From CAWBOV01 sp963790525 (lineage in GTDB: Bacteria > Actinomycetota > Actinomycetes > Mycobacteriales > Jatrophihabitantaceae), in the NCBI GenBank assembly GCA_963790525.1, contig CAWBOV010000003.1, forward strand, positions 124,001 through 188,000: DNA of 64,000 nt, given 5' to 3'. Positions within the stretch are counted from its first letter, which is position 1; every line of letters starts with the position of its first letter. The notes below the pieces were generated by a model, which was not told the origin of the DNA, did not search any database, and was given only the letters and a program-made list of their open reading frames with translations. Positions 27,268 to 38,236 of the stretch are shown here, piece after piece. The position numbers were made by a program, and so were the translations under genes.

Positions 27268-30036
27268 ATGACACCGACATCCCGACCGAGCAGCCACCGA
27301 CGGCGACCCCGCGCCTATCCGCCGCACGTGGCGCGCCGACGTCGTGGTCGCCGACGGGGCCACCGTCCACCTGCGCCCGATCGAGCCGACCGACGCCGAT
27401 GCGCTGGTCGCCTTCCACGCCGGGCTGTCGGACCACACCCGCTACCTGCGCTACTTCTCCGCGTACAACCACATGTCGGAGCGCGACTCGTCCGCTTCAC
27501 CACCGTCGACCACGTCGACCGGGTGGCGCTGGTCGTCCTGCTCAGCGGCCAGATCATCGGCGTCGGGCGCTTCGACCGGCTCGACCGACCCGACCGAGGC
27601 CGAGGTGGCGTTCGTCGTCGCCGACGCCCATCAGGGTCGCGGCATCGGCTCGGTCCTGCTGGAGCATCTGGCCGCGGCCGCCCGGGAACGCGGCATCCGC
27701 CGGTTCATGGCCGAGGTGCTGGCCGAGAACGGGCGGATGGTGCGGGTGTTCGTCGACGCCGGCTACCAGGCCTCGCACCAGTACGACTACGGCGTCGTGC
27801 ACCTGGAGTTCGACGATCGACCAGACCGCGCTGACCCAGTCGGTGACGCGCGAACGTGAGCACGCTGCCGAGGCCGCGTCGATCCGGCGGCTGCTCGCGC
27901 CCCGTTCGGTCGCGGTCGTCGGCGCCAGTACCGATCCCAGCAAGATCGGCAACGCGGTGCTGCGCAACCTGCTGCGCGCCGGCTTCTCCGGCGAGATCTA
28001 CCCGATCCAACCCGGACGCGACGGAGGTCGAGGGGCGGCCCGCGTTCGCCGGCGTGCTCGACATCCCCGGCGACGTCGATCTGGTCGTGATCGCCGTCCC
28101 GGCCGAGGTGGTCGGCGGCGTCGTCGAGCGAGTGCGCGGCCAAGCGGCGTGCGCGGGCTGGTCGTGATCTCCGGCGGCTTCGGCGAGCGCGCCGACGACC
28201 GGGCCGCCGGGCTCGCCGCCCAGCGCGCGCTGGTGGCCGAGGCGCGCGCGAACGGGATGCGCGTCGTCGGGCCGAACTGCCTGGGCATCGCCAACAACGA
28301 CCCGTCGCATGCTGCTCAACGCCTCGCTGGCCCCGCTGATCCCGCGCCGGGGGCGCACCGGGTTCTTCAGCCAGTCCGGGGCGCTCGGCGTCGCCGTGCT
28401 GGGTGAGGCGGTGCGCCGCGACGTCGGGCTGTCGACGTTCGTCTCGGCCGGCAACCGGGCCGACGTGTCGGGCAACGACCTGCTGCAGTACTGGTCGAGG
28501 ACGACCCGGCGACCGACGTCATCCTGCTGTACCTGGAGAGCTTCGGTAACCCGCGCAAGTTCGCCCGCAGCTGCGCCGGCGGGTGGCGCGCCGCAAGCCG
28601 ATCGTCGCCGTGAAGTCCGGGCCCGGGCGGACGTGGTCAGCGGCCTGCGCGGCACCAGCGTGGACGTCCCGGACGCGGCGGTCGCGGCGCTGTTCCAGGC
28701 ATCGGGCGTCATCCGGGTCGCGCACGCTGGACGAGATGTTCGACGTCGGGCCTGCTGCTGGCCGCGCAGCCGCTGCCGGCGGGCGATCGGGTCGCGGTGG
28801 TGGGCAACTCGGCCGCGCTCAACATGCTGGTCGTCGGCCGCCTGCGCGGCCGAGGGCCTGGACACCACCTGGGTGGTGGACGTCGGCGTGAACGCGACCC
28901 GCCGGCAGTTCGGAGCCGCGCTGCTCGCGGGCCGCGCGCGCCGAGGACGTGGACGCCGATCGTAGCGGTGTTCGTCCCGCCGTTGCTCGCCGGCTCCGGG
29001 CGAGGAGTACGCGCTGGCCATGCGCGACGCGGTCCGAGGCTCGGGCAAGCCGGTGCTGTCGACGTTCCTGGGCTTCGACGGGCGTCCCGGCCGAGCTCGT
29101 CCGAACCTGGTGACGTGGTGCCGGCACCCGCGGTTCCATGCCGTCCTATCCGTCGCCCGAACGGGCCGTGCGCACGCTGGCCCGCACCGTGCGTCACGCC
29201 GAGTGGCGGCGCCGCGAGCCCGGCCAGGTGCCCGGACTGCAGGGCATCGACCCGCGCCGGCGCGCCGCCTGGTCGACCACGTGCTGGCCACCGACGCCGT
29301 CCGGGCGCGCAGCTGGTGCGAGGAGGAGATCGACGACGTCCTCGGCGCGTTCGGGCTGTTCACCGTGCCGTCCCGCGAGGTCGTCGGCCCGTGGGAGGCG
29401 CGTTCGGCGGCGGCAACCCTGGGTTGGCCGGTGGCGCTGCGCTTCGGGAGCGCGTCCGCCTGCACCTGACCGACGAGCACGCGCTCGCCGACGCGTGGGC
29501 GGAACTGGACCTGGCCGAGGACGGGCGCGGCGTGCGTCCAGGCGATGGCGCCGCGCGGCGTCGACACGGTCTTCGGCGTGCAGGACGACGGCTCGTTCGG
29601 GGCGCTGGTGTCCTTCGGGGTCGGCGGGGTGGCGACCGAACTGCTCGGCGACCGCGCCTACGCGCGGTGCCGCTGACCGACGCAGGACGCGGAGCGGCTG
29701 GTGCGGGCACCGCGGGCCGCGCCGATGCTGACCGGCTTCGGCGGCGCCGCGCCGGCCGACCTCGGCGCGCTGGCCGACGTGGCGCTGCGGCTGTCGCGGC
29801 TGGCCGACGACCTGCCCGGCGTCGTCGAGCTGCAGCTGGGTGCGGTCGCCGCCGCGCCGGGCAACCTGCTCTGGGCCGCCATCCGGGTCGGGCCACCGAT
29901 CCGCAATGAGGGTCCCCGCGCCGCCCCGGCTTCGACCGCCGCCCCGCTCCGGTTTGTGGTGCCACGACCCGTCCGGTGGGTCAGCGCCACCACTAACCGG
30001 TTCAGGTGGGCCGCGTGCGTAGCCTCGGACGGGTGA
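27268..30036 (+). CDS. Pat-type bifunctional GNAT / NDP-forming acyl-CoA ligase-like protein, many frameshifts
   Basis: A very large protein (about 890-900 residues) read across three frames. Order: N-terminal GNAT domain (about 27320-27820; HLRPIEPTDADAL, acetyl-CoA loop AHQGRGIGSVLLEHL), CoA-binding domain (VAVVGASTDPSKIGNAVL), succinyl-CoA-ligase-like domains (GPNCLGIANN, GFFSQSGALGVA), and an ATP-grasp domain with a VELQLGAV-type end. In relatives the GNAT part acetylates acetyl-CoA synthetase and other proteins while the ligase-like part is regulatory. More than ten indels are present. The C-terminal end point is uncertain by about 80 bases. Confidence 0.82.
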
Positions 30037-30054
30037 TCGAACCTGAGCTGGACC

Positions 30055-31202
30055 GTGACCGGTTTCAACACGCTCGCCATCCATGCCGGGCAGGAGCCGG
30101 ACCCGCTCGACCGGGGCGGTCGCCGTGCCGATCTACCAGACGTCGACCTACAAGCAGGACGGCGTCGGCGGGCTGCGCGGCGGGTATGAGTACAGCCGCA
30201 GCGCCAACCCGACGCGGACCGCGCTGGAGGAGTGCCTGGCCGCGATCGAGGGCGGCGCGCGCGGGCTGGCGTTCGCCTCCGGGCTGGCGGCCGAGGACAC
30301 CCTGCTGCGCACGGTCTGCGCGCCCGGTGATCACGTGATGCTGCCCGGCGACGCCTACGGCGGCACGTTCCGCCTGGTGGCCAAGGTGTTCGACCGTTGG
30401 GGCCTGCACCTACAGCGCGGTCGCGCTCTGCACGACGTGGACGCGGTGCGCGCGGCAGTGCGCCCGAACCACCAGGCTGATCTGGTGCGAGACGCCGACC
30501 AACCCGCTGCTCGGCATCGCCGACATCGCCGCGCTGCGCCGAGATCGCCCACGAGGCCGGGGCGCTGCTGGCCGTGGACAACACCTTCGCCTCGCCCTAC
30601 CTGCAGCAGCCGCTGGCGCTTCGGCGCGGACGTCGTCGTGCACTCGACGACGAAGTACCTCGGCGGGCACTCCGACGTGGTCGGCGGCGCTCTCGTCGCC
30701 GCCTCGGCCGAGCTCGGGGAGCAGCTGGCGTTCCACCAGAACGCCATGGGTGCGGTCGCGGGCCCGTTCGACGCCTGGCTGGTCCTGCGCGGCATCAAGA
30801 CCCTCGGCGTGCGGATGGACCGGCACTGCGCCAACGCCGCACGCATGGTCGAGGCGCTGTCCGCGCATCCGGCGGTGGACCGAGGTGCTGTACCCGGGCC
30901 TGCCGGACTCATCCCGGCCACGACGTGGCCGCCCGGCAGATGAGCGGCTTCGGCGGCATGGTGTCGTTCCGGGTCGCGCGGTGGCCAGCAGGCGGCGCTG
31001 GAGGTCTGCGACCGGGCGCCGAGCTGTTCACCCTGGGGGAGTCCCTCGGCGGGGTCGAGTCGCTGATCGAGCACCCGGGGCGGATGACCCACGCCAGCGT
31101 CTCGGGTCACCGCTGGAGGTACCGGCGAACCTGGTCCGACTGTCGGTCGGCATCGAGACCGCGGAGGACCTGGTCGCCGACCTGGTCGCCGCGCTCGGCT
31201 GA
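30055..31202 (+). CDS. metB: Cystathionine gamma-synthase (Cys/Met metabolism PLP enzyme), many frameshifts
   Basis: PLP enzyme of about 380 residues. Segments in order: FNTLAIHAGQEPDP, PIYQTSTYKQDGVGGLRGGYEYSRSANPTR, ALEECLAAIEGGARGLAFASG, DNTFASPYLQQPL, PLP lysine in STTKYLGGHSDVVGGA, and the C-terminal SLGGVESLIEHPGRMTHASV and LVRLSVGIETAEDLVADL. This pattern fits cystathionine gamma-synthase or the close gamma-lyase. At least seven indels break it. GTG at 30055 is the likely start. With cbs it completes both directions of transsulfuration. Confidence 0.88.
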
Positions 31203-31250
31203 CCCGGCGCAGTCGGCTGACACCGGCGCACGCGGCTGAGGCCGGGCTCA

Positions 31251-31267
31251 CCCGGGTACACCCCGGG
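31251..31267. terminator. Candidate terminator hairpin between convergent genes
   Basis: CCCGGG at 31251-31256 and 31262-31267 can pair around a five-base loop. It lies between the stops of metB and the convergent lipoprotein gene. No T tract follows. The call rests on position and symmetry. Confidence 0.4.
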
Positions 31268-31279
31268 CGGGCGGCGTTG

Positions 31280-32053
31280 TCAGGTCAGGACGGGCAGGGT
31301 GATCGCGGCCTTGGCCACGGCCACCAGGGCCGGGTCACTGGAGGAGGACGTCCCGTCGGCGTAGGCCGCCTGGATCACGATGGCGGCGATGTCCTGGCGG
31401 GTGACGCTCAGCGCGGACGGGGAGGGCAGCGCGGCGGGACCGCCCGGGTAGCGCACGCCCTCCGCGAAGAGGTCCTTGAGCCCCCCGGCCCCGCCGCCGG
31501 AGATGAGCGAGACGTAACCCTCCGCGTTGGTGAAGCTCGATTCCTTCGCGCCGTGCGGGGGCAGGCTGATCGCGGCCCGGGTCACGATCACGGTCCGGCC
31601 GCCGACCACCGTGGTGATGATCGATCGGATGGCCTGGCTGCACGCGTGCGCCTTGAGGTAGGCCTGTGCCTTGCCCGTCGCGTGGCTGCTGCAGCTGGGG
31701 ATCGTGTCCGTTCCGCGAACCGTCCAGGTGTAGCCGTCGGCGGTCATGGTCGGCGGCGGCGGTTGCAGGCTCGGGCCGCCCTTCGGCGCACTCGCCGTGC
31801 CGGTCGCGACGGGGCTCTCCGGGTTCCCCGCCGACGTCGACGTCCGCGCGGTGGTGCCTGCGCCGGACGAGGTGGTGCTCTTCGTGGTCGCGGGCGCCGA
31901 CGTGTGGGTGCCCGACGTCGCCGCGGTGGTGGGTATGGGTGTCGACGCGGTCGTGCTGTCGGCCTTCGTCGAACTCCCGGAGCATCCCCCGAGAACCATG
32001 AGGGCGGTGCAGAACACGCCCGCCCACGCCACCCCGTGCCGCCGCCCCCGCAT
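31280..32053 (-). CDS. Exported lipoprotein of unknown function
   Basis: An intact protein of 257 residues. The N-terminus is a lipoprotein signal (MRGRRHG, hydrophobic VFCTALMVL, then LGGC with the lipidated Cys at 24). A Ser/Thr-rich linker (about 25-95) and a Pro patch lead to a folded domain (about 105-257; YTWTVRGTDTIPSCSSHATGK...CSQAIRSIITTVVGGRTVIVTRAAI) with paired cysteines. No named family recognised. It lies 65 bases downstream of, and on the same strand as, a MarR-type gene, which may control it. An open frame continues upstream through the MarR gene but is not coding. Confidence 0.75.
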   Translation of the reverse strand: MRGRRHGVAWAGVFCTALMVLGGCSGSSTKADSTTASTPIPTTAATSGTHTSAPATTKSTTSSGAGTTARTSTSAGNPESPVATGTASAPKGGPSLQPPPPTMTADGYTWTVRGTDTIPSCSSHATGKAQAYLKAHACSQAIRSIITTVVGGRTVIVTRAAISLPPHGAKESSFTNAEGYVSLISGGGAGGLKDLFAEGVRYPGGPAALPSPSALSVTRQDIAAIVIQAAYADGTSSSSDPALVAVAKAAITLPVLT

Positions 32054-32118
32054 GGGAACCACTGTATGAGGCGCCGTCGCCGCCCGCCCGTCACGATCTG
32101 GTGACAGCCCGGCCGCCA

Positions 32119-32655
32119 TCAGGACATCGAGCTGCGGTGATCGAGGGGGAGGGCGTCGAAGGCGTGGCGGAGCGTCACGAGGAGCCGATCGAGGATCTCC
32201 CGCTCCTCGGGATCGAGCTCGTCGGCGACCGTGCTGACCCGGCGGTCGAAGTCGCTGACCGACGCCGCGAGGAGCGCCTCGCCCCGGTCGGTGGTGTGGA
32301 TGAGGATGCTGCGCCGGTCGTCGGGGTTGGCCTCGCGGCGGATGAGGTCGTCGTGCTGCAACCGGTCGAGCAGGGCGGTCACGCTGCCCGAGGTCATGGT
32401 CAGGCGGGCGGACAGGTCCACGGGCGTGATCGGCCCGTCGATGCTGATGAGTCCGAGCGCGGAGAACTGGTTGGCACTGTAGCCGCAGGATCGTGCCGCC
32501 TGGGCGCGGCTCATCTCCAGAGCCACTGTCAGAGCACGCAGCCGGGACGCGGTAGGGCTGAGCTTCACTCGCCGCACCGGGCGTGGAGGAGGCCCGTGCG
32601 CACGCACGAAACCGGGGTGTGCACTGGCGTGTCTCCTGACGATGTATCGATCCAC
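32119..32655 (-). CDS. MarR family transcriptional regulator
   Basis: A 178-residue winged-helix regulator if started at the GTG at 32655, or 149 residues from a GTG at 32568 (VKLSPTASR), closer to the family norm. The helix-turn-helix and wing are clear: ANQFSALGLISIDGPITPVDLSARLTMTSGSVTALLDRLQHDDLIRREANPDDRRSILIHTTDRG. MarR proteins bind short palindromes as dimers and release DNA on binding phenolic or other small ligands. A perfect palindrome lies 18 bases before the first start. Probable autoregulator; the lipoprotein downstream is a likely target. Confidence 0.88.
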   Translation of the reverse strand: MDRYIVRRHASAHPGFVRAHGPPPRPVRRVKLSPTASRLRALTVALEMSRAQAARSCGYSANQFSALGLISIDGPITPVDLSARLTMTSGSVTALLDRLQHDDLIRREANPDDRRSILIHTTDRGEALLAASVSDFDRRVSTVADELDPEEREILDRLLVTLRHAFDALPLDHRSSMS

Positions 32656-32673
32656 GGACGAATCTTGCTAGCA

Positions 32674-32685
32674 AGCGTCCGCATA
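32674..32685. promoter_or_regulatory. Perfect 12-bp palindrome, candidate MarR operator
   Basis: CTTGCTAGCAAG is a perfect palindrome immediately upstream of the MarR gene and not part of any other gene. Its size and TTGC...GCAA arms fit known MarR-family sites. Binding by the neighbouring regulator is inferred. Confidence 0.55.
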
Positions 32686-32808
32686 CCGTAGTCGACTCCG
32701 ACCCGCCGACGGTGCCACGCCCCGCGGTGGTCGCCTCGACTCGCGACGTGCGAGCTCGCTGCGCACCCATCATCGGGCACATCCCGGCATCGCGCAGCGC
32801 GAACGGCG

Positions 32809-34800
32809 TCAGGCCATGCGTGAGCGGCGCCGACCACCGCGTGCCTTGAGGTAGTCGGCGACCACGTACTCGCCCAGCCGGCCCGGCTTGGGCTCGAACA
32901 GCCGCCCACCGTTGCGGCGCGCGACCTCGTTCATGAAGTCGACCAGCGCCGGCTCGTTGTCGAGCATGAACACGTTGATCGTCGCGCCCCGACGGGTGCA
33001 CCGCGCGACCTCGGCCACGGTGGCCGCGATCGTCTCGCGCGTCGGCGGCCAGGCGAAATCGGCGTACCCGTCCGCGGGTCAGGTGCGCCGTCGGTTCGCC
33101 GTCGGTGATGACCAGGATGACCGGCTCGGCGCTGCGGTGCCGGTCCAGATGCCGGCGCGCCGAGCATGAGCGCGTGCTGCAGGTTGGTGCCCTGCACCCG
33201 CTCCCATTCGTGGCTGATCAGATCGCCGGGCGTCATCGCGCGGGCGTAGTCGCTGAAGCCGATGATCTGGATGGCGTCCTGCGGGAACTTGGTCGTGATC
33301 AGCGAATGCAGGGCCAGCGCCGTGGTCTTCGCCTCGCCCCACGTGCCGCGCAGCTCCATCGAGAACGACATGTCCACCAGCAGGGCGATGGCTGCCGTGC
33401 TGACCGGCGTTCGGTCTCGGCGACCTCGAAGTCCTCGGGCTTGAGCCGCACGCCGTGGCCGCGCGGGATCCGGGTCGCCGGCCGTGCGCAGCACCGCGTT
33501 GCGGACGGTGCGGGTGACGTCCAACGGCTGCTCGTCGCCGAACTCCCAGGTGCGGCTGGCTCCGGTGGCCTCGCCGGACGGGCCGGCGTTGCGCATGTCG
33601 TGCCCGCCGCCGCCCGGCCGCGGCCAGGTCGGCGAAGACCCGGCGCAGCGCGGCCGAGCCGAGCCGGCGCAGGGCTCGAGGGGTCAAGGTGCAGCCCCTG
33701 GCCGGGTCGGCCAGCGCTCGAGGTAGCCCTGCCGCTGCAGCTCCTGCTCGATCTGGCGCAGCTGGGCCAGGTCGTCGACGGCCTGGCGGCCCAGGGCCCG
33801 CTCGACCAGCTCCTCGTCGATGTCGGCCAGGCGTGGCACCCGGGTAGTCCTGATCGGCGAGCGACTCGAGCTCGTCCAGGTCGGCCAGTTCGGAGAGCGC
33901 GCTCGGTGGCGTCGGAGTAGCCCATCGGGTTCGTCGCCGTCCATCTGCTCGCGGCCGTCCCACGGCAGGTCCGGACGCGCCGACCGCAGCGCGGCCTGCA
34001 GCCGGGCCATCTGATCGGCCAGGCCGTCGAGCGCCGCAGCATGTCGGACATCAGCTGGCCCAGCTCGGCCCGCTGCTCGGGGGCTGAGCGAGTTCATCAG
34101 CCGCTGGGCGGCGGCCGAACGGCGGGCCAGCGAGTCGACCAGCTCGGCCAGGTTCTCGGGCTTGTCGGGGAAGAAGTCGCCGTACTGCTCCATGAACTCG
34201 GCGAACTGCTCCGGGGTGTGTTCGCCGCGCGCGTCGGCGTCGAGCATGTCGTTCAGCGCCGCCATCATCTCCCGCACCCGGGCCAGGTCCTCGGGCGTGG
34301 CGTTGGCCATCGCGTCCTTGAGGCCGGCGAACTGCGCGTCGAGGACCTCCGAGCGGAGCAGGTCCTGGATCTGCTGGAACGTCTGCGCCGCCTCGGGCGA
34401 GCGCCACTGGTACTCGCCGAGATCGCGCACCGCCCGCGCGGTGTCCTCGGGCAGCGCGTCGAGTTCGGCCTCGGCCATCCGCGCGGCGTCGACGGGGTCC
34501 GGGAACAGCGCGGTCTTCTCCGCGGTCAGAGCCTGCGTCGAGCAGTTCCTTGATCTGTTCCAGCGTGCCGTCCAGGCGGTTGTTCTTGCGCAGGTCGCGC
34601 TGGCGCGTGCGGGCCTGGCGACCGGATCGAGTCCAGCCCGCGACCGTTGCGCAGTCCCCTACGCAGCAGCCGTTCCAGCGCGGTGCGCGGGGAGGCGCCG
34701 GCCAGGACCGTGTCGCCGATCTCGTCCATGGCCGCCCGCACGTCGAACGGCGCCTCCAGCGGATCGCCGCCGCCGTGCCACGCCCGTAGGAGCTGGTCAC
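32809..34800 (-). CDS. VWA domain protein partner of an AAA ATPase, many frameshifts
   Basis: A protein of about 660 residues. The N-terminal half is helical and acidic (DVRAAMDEIGDTVLAGASPRTALERLL; LDADARGEHTPEQFAEFMEQYGDFFPD; ELVDSLARRSAAAQRLMNSL). The C-terminal part is a von Willebrand A domain with the MIDAS motif LVDMSFSMELRGTWGEAK, then QDAIQIIGFSDYARAMTPG and INVFMLDNEPALVDFMNEVARRNGG. The GTG at 34800 has GGGAGG upstream. About eight indels. It is the standard partner of the ATPase encoded just upstream; such pairs are thought to act like metal-insertion or remodelling chaperones. Confidence 0.85.
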
Positions 34801-34903
34801 GCCCGACCTCCCGCCCGTGATGATCGACAGCGTTGGCCGCCGTGCAGTCGGACACGCCGAGGCGGCGACTGCTACGGGGCCGAGCTCGCCCCGACTGGCA
34901 CGG

Positions 34904-36415
34904 TCAGGCTCCGTAGACGGTGCGGCCGCCGGCGGAGTCCTTGGCCAGGCGGCGGTTGAGGTACAGGCCCTCGAGCGCGAACTCGACCGCCGGCCGCGGC
35001 CAGGCCGACCGCAGCCGGACCCTCGGCGACGCCGCCGGGCTCGAGCCGGTCCAGCAGTCGCGACCAGCCCCGGCACCGTACCGAGCTGTTCGAGCAGCGT
35101 CCTCGGCCGACACGGTGTCGCCGGAGGAGACGACCAGGCCGCTCGTCGAACTTCTCCTGCAGCGCCCGCAGGTCCAGCCCGGCCAGCCGCGCGCGGTAGG
35201 TGTCGGCGATCGCGCGCCGCAGCAGGTGCTCCAGCACCTCGAACTCGCGCCCCTCCGCGGAGCCGTCGGAGTCGTCGAACTCGACCTTGCCGCGCGAGGC
35301 GGGGACGATCGACGGCCAGGTCGGCGACCCGGGCGACCGCCACCGGCTCCCCGGCGATCGCCGCCCGGCGCACCGCCGACGCGGCCACCGTCTCGATCGC
35401 GGCGATCGCGAAGCGCGCCGAGACGCCCGAGCGCTGGTCGACCTGGGGGGCGATCGCGGACCGCCCGGGCGAACCGCCCGACGACCTCGAGCAGGTGGCT
35501 CGGCACCAGCGGCGCGCCGTGCGTGCGACGCCGTCCCACAGCACCGCCGCCTCCTGCGCGATGAGGTGCAGCTCGTCGTCCAGTTCGAGCGGGTAGTGGG
35601 TGCGGATCTCGGCGCCGAAGCGGTCCTTGAGCGGGGTGATGATGCGCCCGCGGTTGGTGTAGTCCTCGGGGTTCGCGGTGGCGACAGCAGCAGGTCCAGG
35701 GGCAGCCGCAGCCGGTAGCCGCGGATCTGGATGTCGCGCTCCTCCAGCACGTTGAGCAGCGAGACCTGGATCCGCTCGGCCAGGTCGGGGAGCTCGTTGA
35801 CGGCGAAGATCCCGCGGTTCGTGCGCGGCACCAGGCCGTAGTGGACGGTCTCCGGGTCGCCCAGCGAGCGGCCCTCGGCCACCTTGATCGGGTCGATGTC
35901 GCCGATCAGGTCGCCGACCGACGTGTCCGGGGTGGCCAGCTTCTCGCCGTAGCGCTCGGAGCGGTGCAGCCAGGCTGATCGGCAGGCTCGTCGCCCAGTT
36001 CGGCCGACGAGGCGGATCGAGCCGCGGCGTCGATCGGCGGGCCGGGTGCTCGTTCAGCTCGCGATCCGGCGATCACCGGCGTCCACTCGTCGAGCAGGCC
36101 GACCAGCGTGCGGACCAGCCGGGTCTTGCCCTGGCCGCGCTCGCCCAGCAGGACGATGTCGTGGCCGGCCAGCAGCGCCCGCTCGACCTCGGGTGGCGAC
36201 GGTGTCCTCGAAGCCCGACGATGCCCGGCAGCGACGGCTGCCCGGCGGCCAGCCGTGCGATCAGGTTGGTCCGGATCTCGGCCTTGACCGGGCGCAGCGA
36301 GGAGACGCGTGCCCGGCGAGCTCGCGCAGCTCGGCGACCGTGTGCGGCAGGCGGCTCGCGGCGTGTGGCCGTCGACGGATCGGCGAACGGGACGGCGAAG
36401 TCGAGCTGAGGTCAT
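34904..36415 (-). CDS. AAA ATPase of the MoxR/Mg-chelatase (ChlI-like) type, many frameshifts
   Basis: A protein of roughly 500 residues. Walker A is LLGERGQGKTRLVRTLVGLLDEW; further conserved parts are GDLIGDIDPIKVAEGRSLGDPETVHYGLVPRTNRGIFAVNELPDLAERIQVSLLNVLEERDIQIRGYRLRLPLDLLL and a C-terminal lid ending GGRTVYGA. It precedes the VWA gene by about 100 bases on the same strand. The ATG at 36415 is the best start but the first codons are shifted. Ten or so indels. The 296 bases upstream, to greA, hold no gene. Confidence 0.85.
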
Positions 36416-36711
36416 CAGGTGTGGTCCGAGCTCGAACGTGTCGCCCAGTGGTGGGATCAACTGCTGGTGGAGGTCACGAACGGCCGTGCTTACCGCTGAG
36501 TGAGGCGATGACCGGGCGCGCGGACGGGGGACTCGACGGAGAGAAGCCAGCCGCGACGATAGCGGAAGGGGATGCAGTCCAACGCTACGACTCGCGCCGG
36601 CCCGCCGCCACCACCCGGCGCACAGGTTCGCTGGGCGGGAAATCCTCGCTGTGCCGCCAGTTCTCGCTGTGCGGAAAGTTCTCGTCCCGATCGGTGAGCA
36701 GGCGTCCGCCC

Positions 36712-37218
36712 TCAGGAGCCGAACGGCTTGGCCGACACCAGGGTGACGCTGATCGTCTTGCCGGTCGGGGTCTCGTAGCTGACGGTGTCGCCCTCCTTGG
36801 CCCCGGTCAGCGCCTTGCCCAGCGGGGAGCGGCCGAGTAGACGGCGATGTCGGTCGTGCCGGCCTCTTCGCGCGAGCCGATGCAGGAAGGTCTCGGTGTC
36901 GTCCTCGTCGCCGTCGTAGGCCACGGTGACGACCAAGCCCGGGCCGGCGGTGCCGTTGCGGTCGGCGCCTCGCCGACCTTGGCGTTGCGCAGCAGAACTG
37001 CTCGAGTGGCGGATCCGGCCCTCCTGCTTGCCCTGCTCCTCGCGGGCGGCGTGGTAGCCGCCGTTCTCCTTGAGGTCGCCCTCCTCGCGCCGGGCGTTGA
37101 TCTCCGCGGCGATGGCCGGGCGGTCGGCGATCAGCTCGTGCCAGCTCGCCGGAGAGCCGGTCGTAGGCCTCCTGGGTCAGCCAGGTCTCCGGTGCGGGAC
37201 TCGGTCAGCCATCGACAT
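36712..37218 (-). CDS. greA: Transcription elongation factor GreA, several frameshifts
   Basis: About 165 residues once shifts are removed. N-terminal coiled coil: TWLTQEAYDRL, ADRPAIAAEINARREEGDLKENGGYHAAREEQGKQEGRI. C-terminal globular domain: VVTVAYDGDEDDTETFL, SPLGKALTGAKEGDTVSYETPTGK. GreA rescues backtracked RNA polymerase by stimulating transcript cleavage; the acidic tip residues (EEGDLKEN) are present. Start is ATG at 37218 or 37212. About five indels, no sign of real decay. It is divergent from mca, the same arrangement as in mycobacteria (Rv1080c/Rv1082). Confidence 0.9.
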
Positions 37219-37322
37219 GGGCACCAGTCAGTGAACACCGTCGACCTCAGGCCGGCGGCATCCCGGCAGCCGCGCCGGGCGGGGAGTCGTACGCGCCGTC
37301 ACCGTCGCATCCATCAGCGACA

Positions 37323-38236
37323 ATGGACGGCGTGTCCGAAGCCCTTGCGCGTCTGATGGCAGTCCACGCCCACCCCGACGACGAGTCGAGCAAGGGTGCG
37401 GCCACCATGGCCCGCTACGTCGACGAGGGTGTGGACGTACTGGTCGTGACCTGCACCGGCGGCGAGCGCGGCGACATCCTCAATCCCGCGCTGCAAGGAC
37501 CGCCCGGAGATCGTGGCCGACATCGCCCGAGATCCGCCGCGACGAGATGGCCCGGGCCCGCGAGATCCTCGGGGTCGCGTCAGGAGTGGCTGGGGTTCGT
37601 CGACTCCGGCCTGCCCGAGGGCGACCCGCTGCCGCCGCTGCCGGAGGGCTGCTTCGGCCTCGTGCCGGTCGAGGAAGCGACGGCCCCGCTGGTCGGAGAT
37701 CGTGCGCCGGTTCCGTCCGCACGTCATGACGACCTACGACGAGAACGGCGGCTACCCGCACCCGGACCACATCATGTGCCACAAGGTCGTCGATGGCGGC
37801 GTTCGAGGCCGCGCCCGACCCGGACCGCTACCCCGAACCGGCGAGCCGTGGCAGCCGCTGAAGCTCTACTACGACATCGGCTTCAGCCGGGAGCGGTTCG
37901 AGGCGCTGGACAAGGCGATGATCGAGCGTGGCCTGGAGTCGCCGTTCGAGGAGATGCGCAAGCGCTGGGCAGGAGCGCGCGGACGCCACGGACTGGCGCG
38001 GCGCCGAACATGACCACCCGGGTCGAGTGCGCCGAGTGGTTCCCGCGCCGCGACGCCGCGCTGCTGGCGCACGCCACCCAGGTCGACCCGAACGGCTCGT
38101 TCTTCAAGGTGCCGCTGGCGATCCAGCGCGAGGTGTGGCCGACGGAGGACTTCGAGCTGGCCCGATCCGCTGGTCGACTCCGACCCTGCCCGAGGACGAC
38201 CTGTTCGCCGGGGTCCGCGAAACCGTGCAGGCGTGA
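37323..38236 (+). CDS. mca: Mycothiol S-conjugate amidase, several frameshifts
   Basis: Zinc amidase that cleaves mycothiol-toxin conjugates, part of actinobacterial detoxification. The N-terminal metal motif AHPDDESSKGAATMARYVDEG is intact, followed by VVTCTGGERGDILNP, PHVMTTYDENGGYPHPDHIMCHK with the second metal histidine, YYDIGFSRERFEAL and FPRRDAALLAHATQVDPNGSFF. About 295 residues when indels are removed. ATG at 37323. Its stop overlaps the next small gene (GTGA). Mca implies that the organism makes mycothiol. Confidence 0.92.

Noticed and set aside
32054..33001. N-terminal extension of the lipoprotein frame on the minus strand.
   Set aside because: It overlaps the clear MarR gene. The lipoprotein signal begins at 32053.
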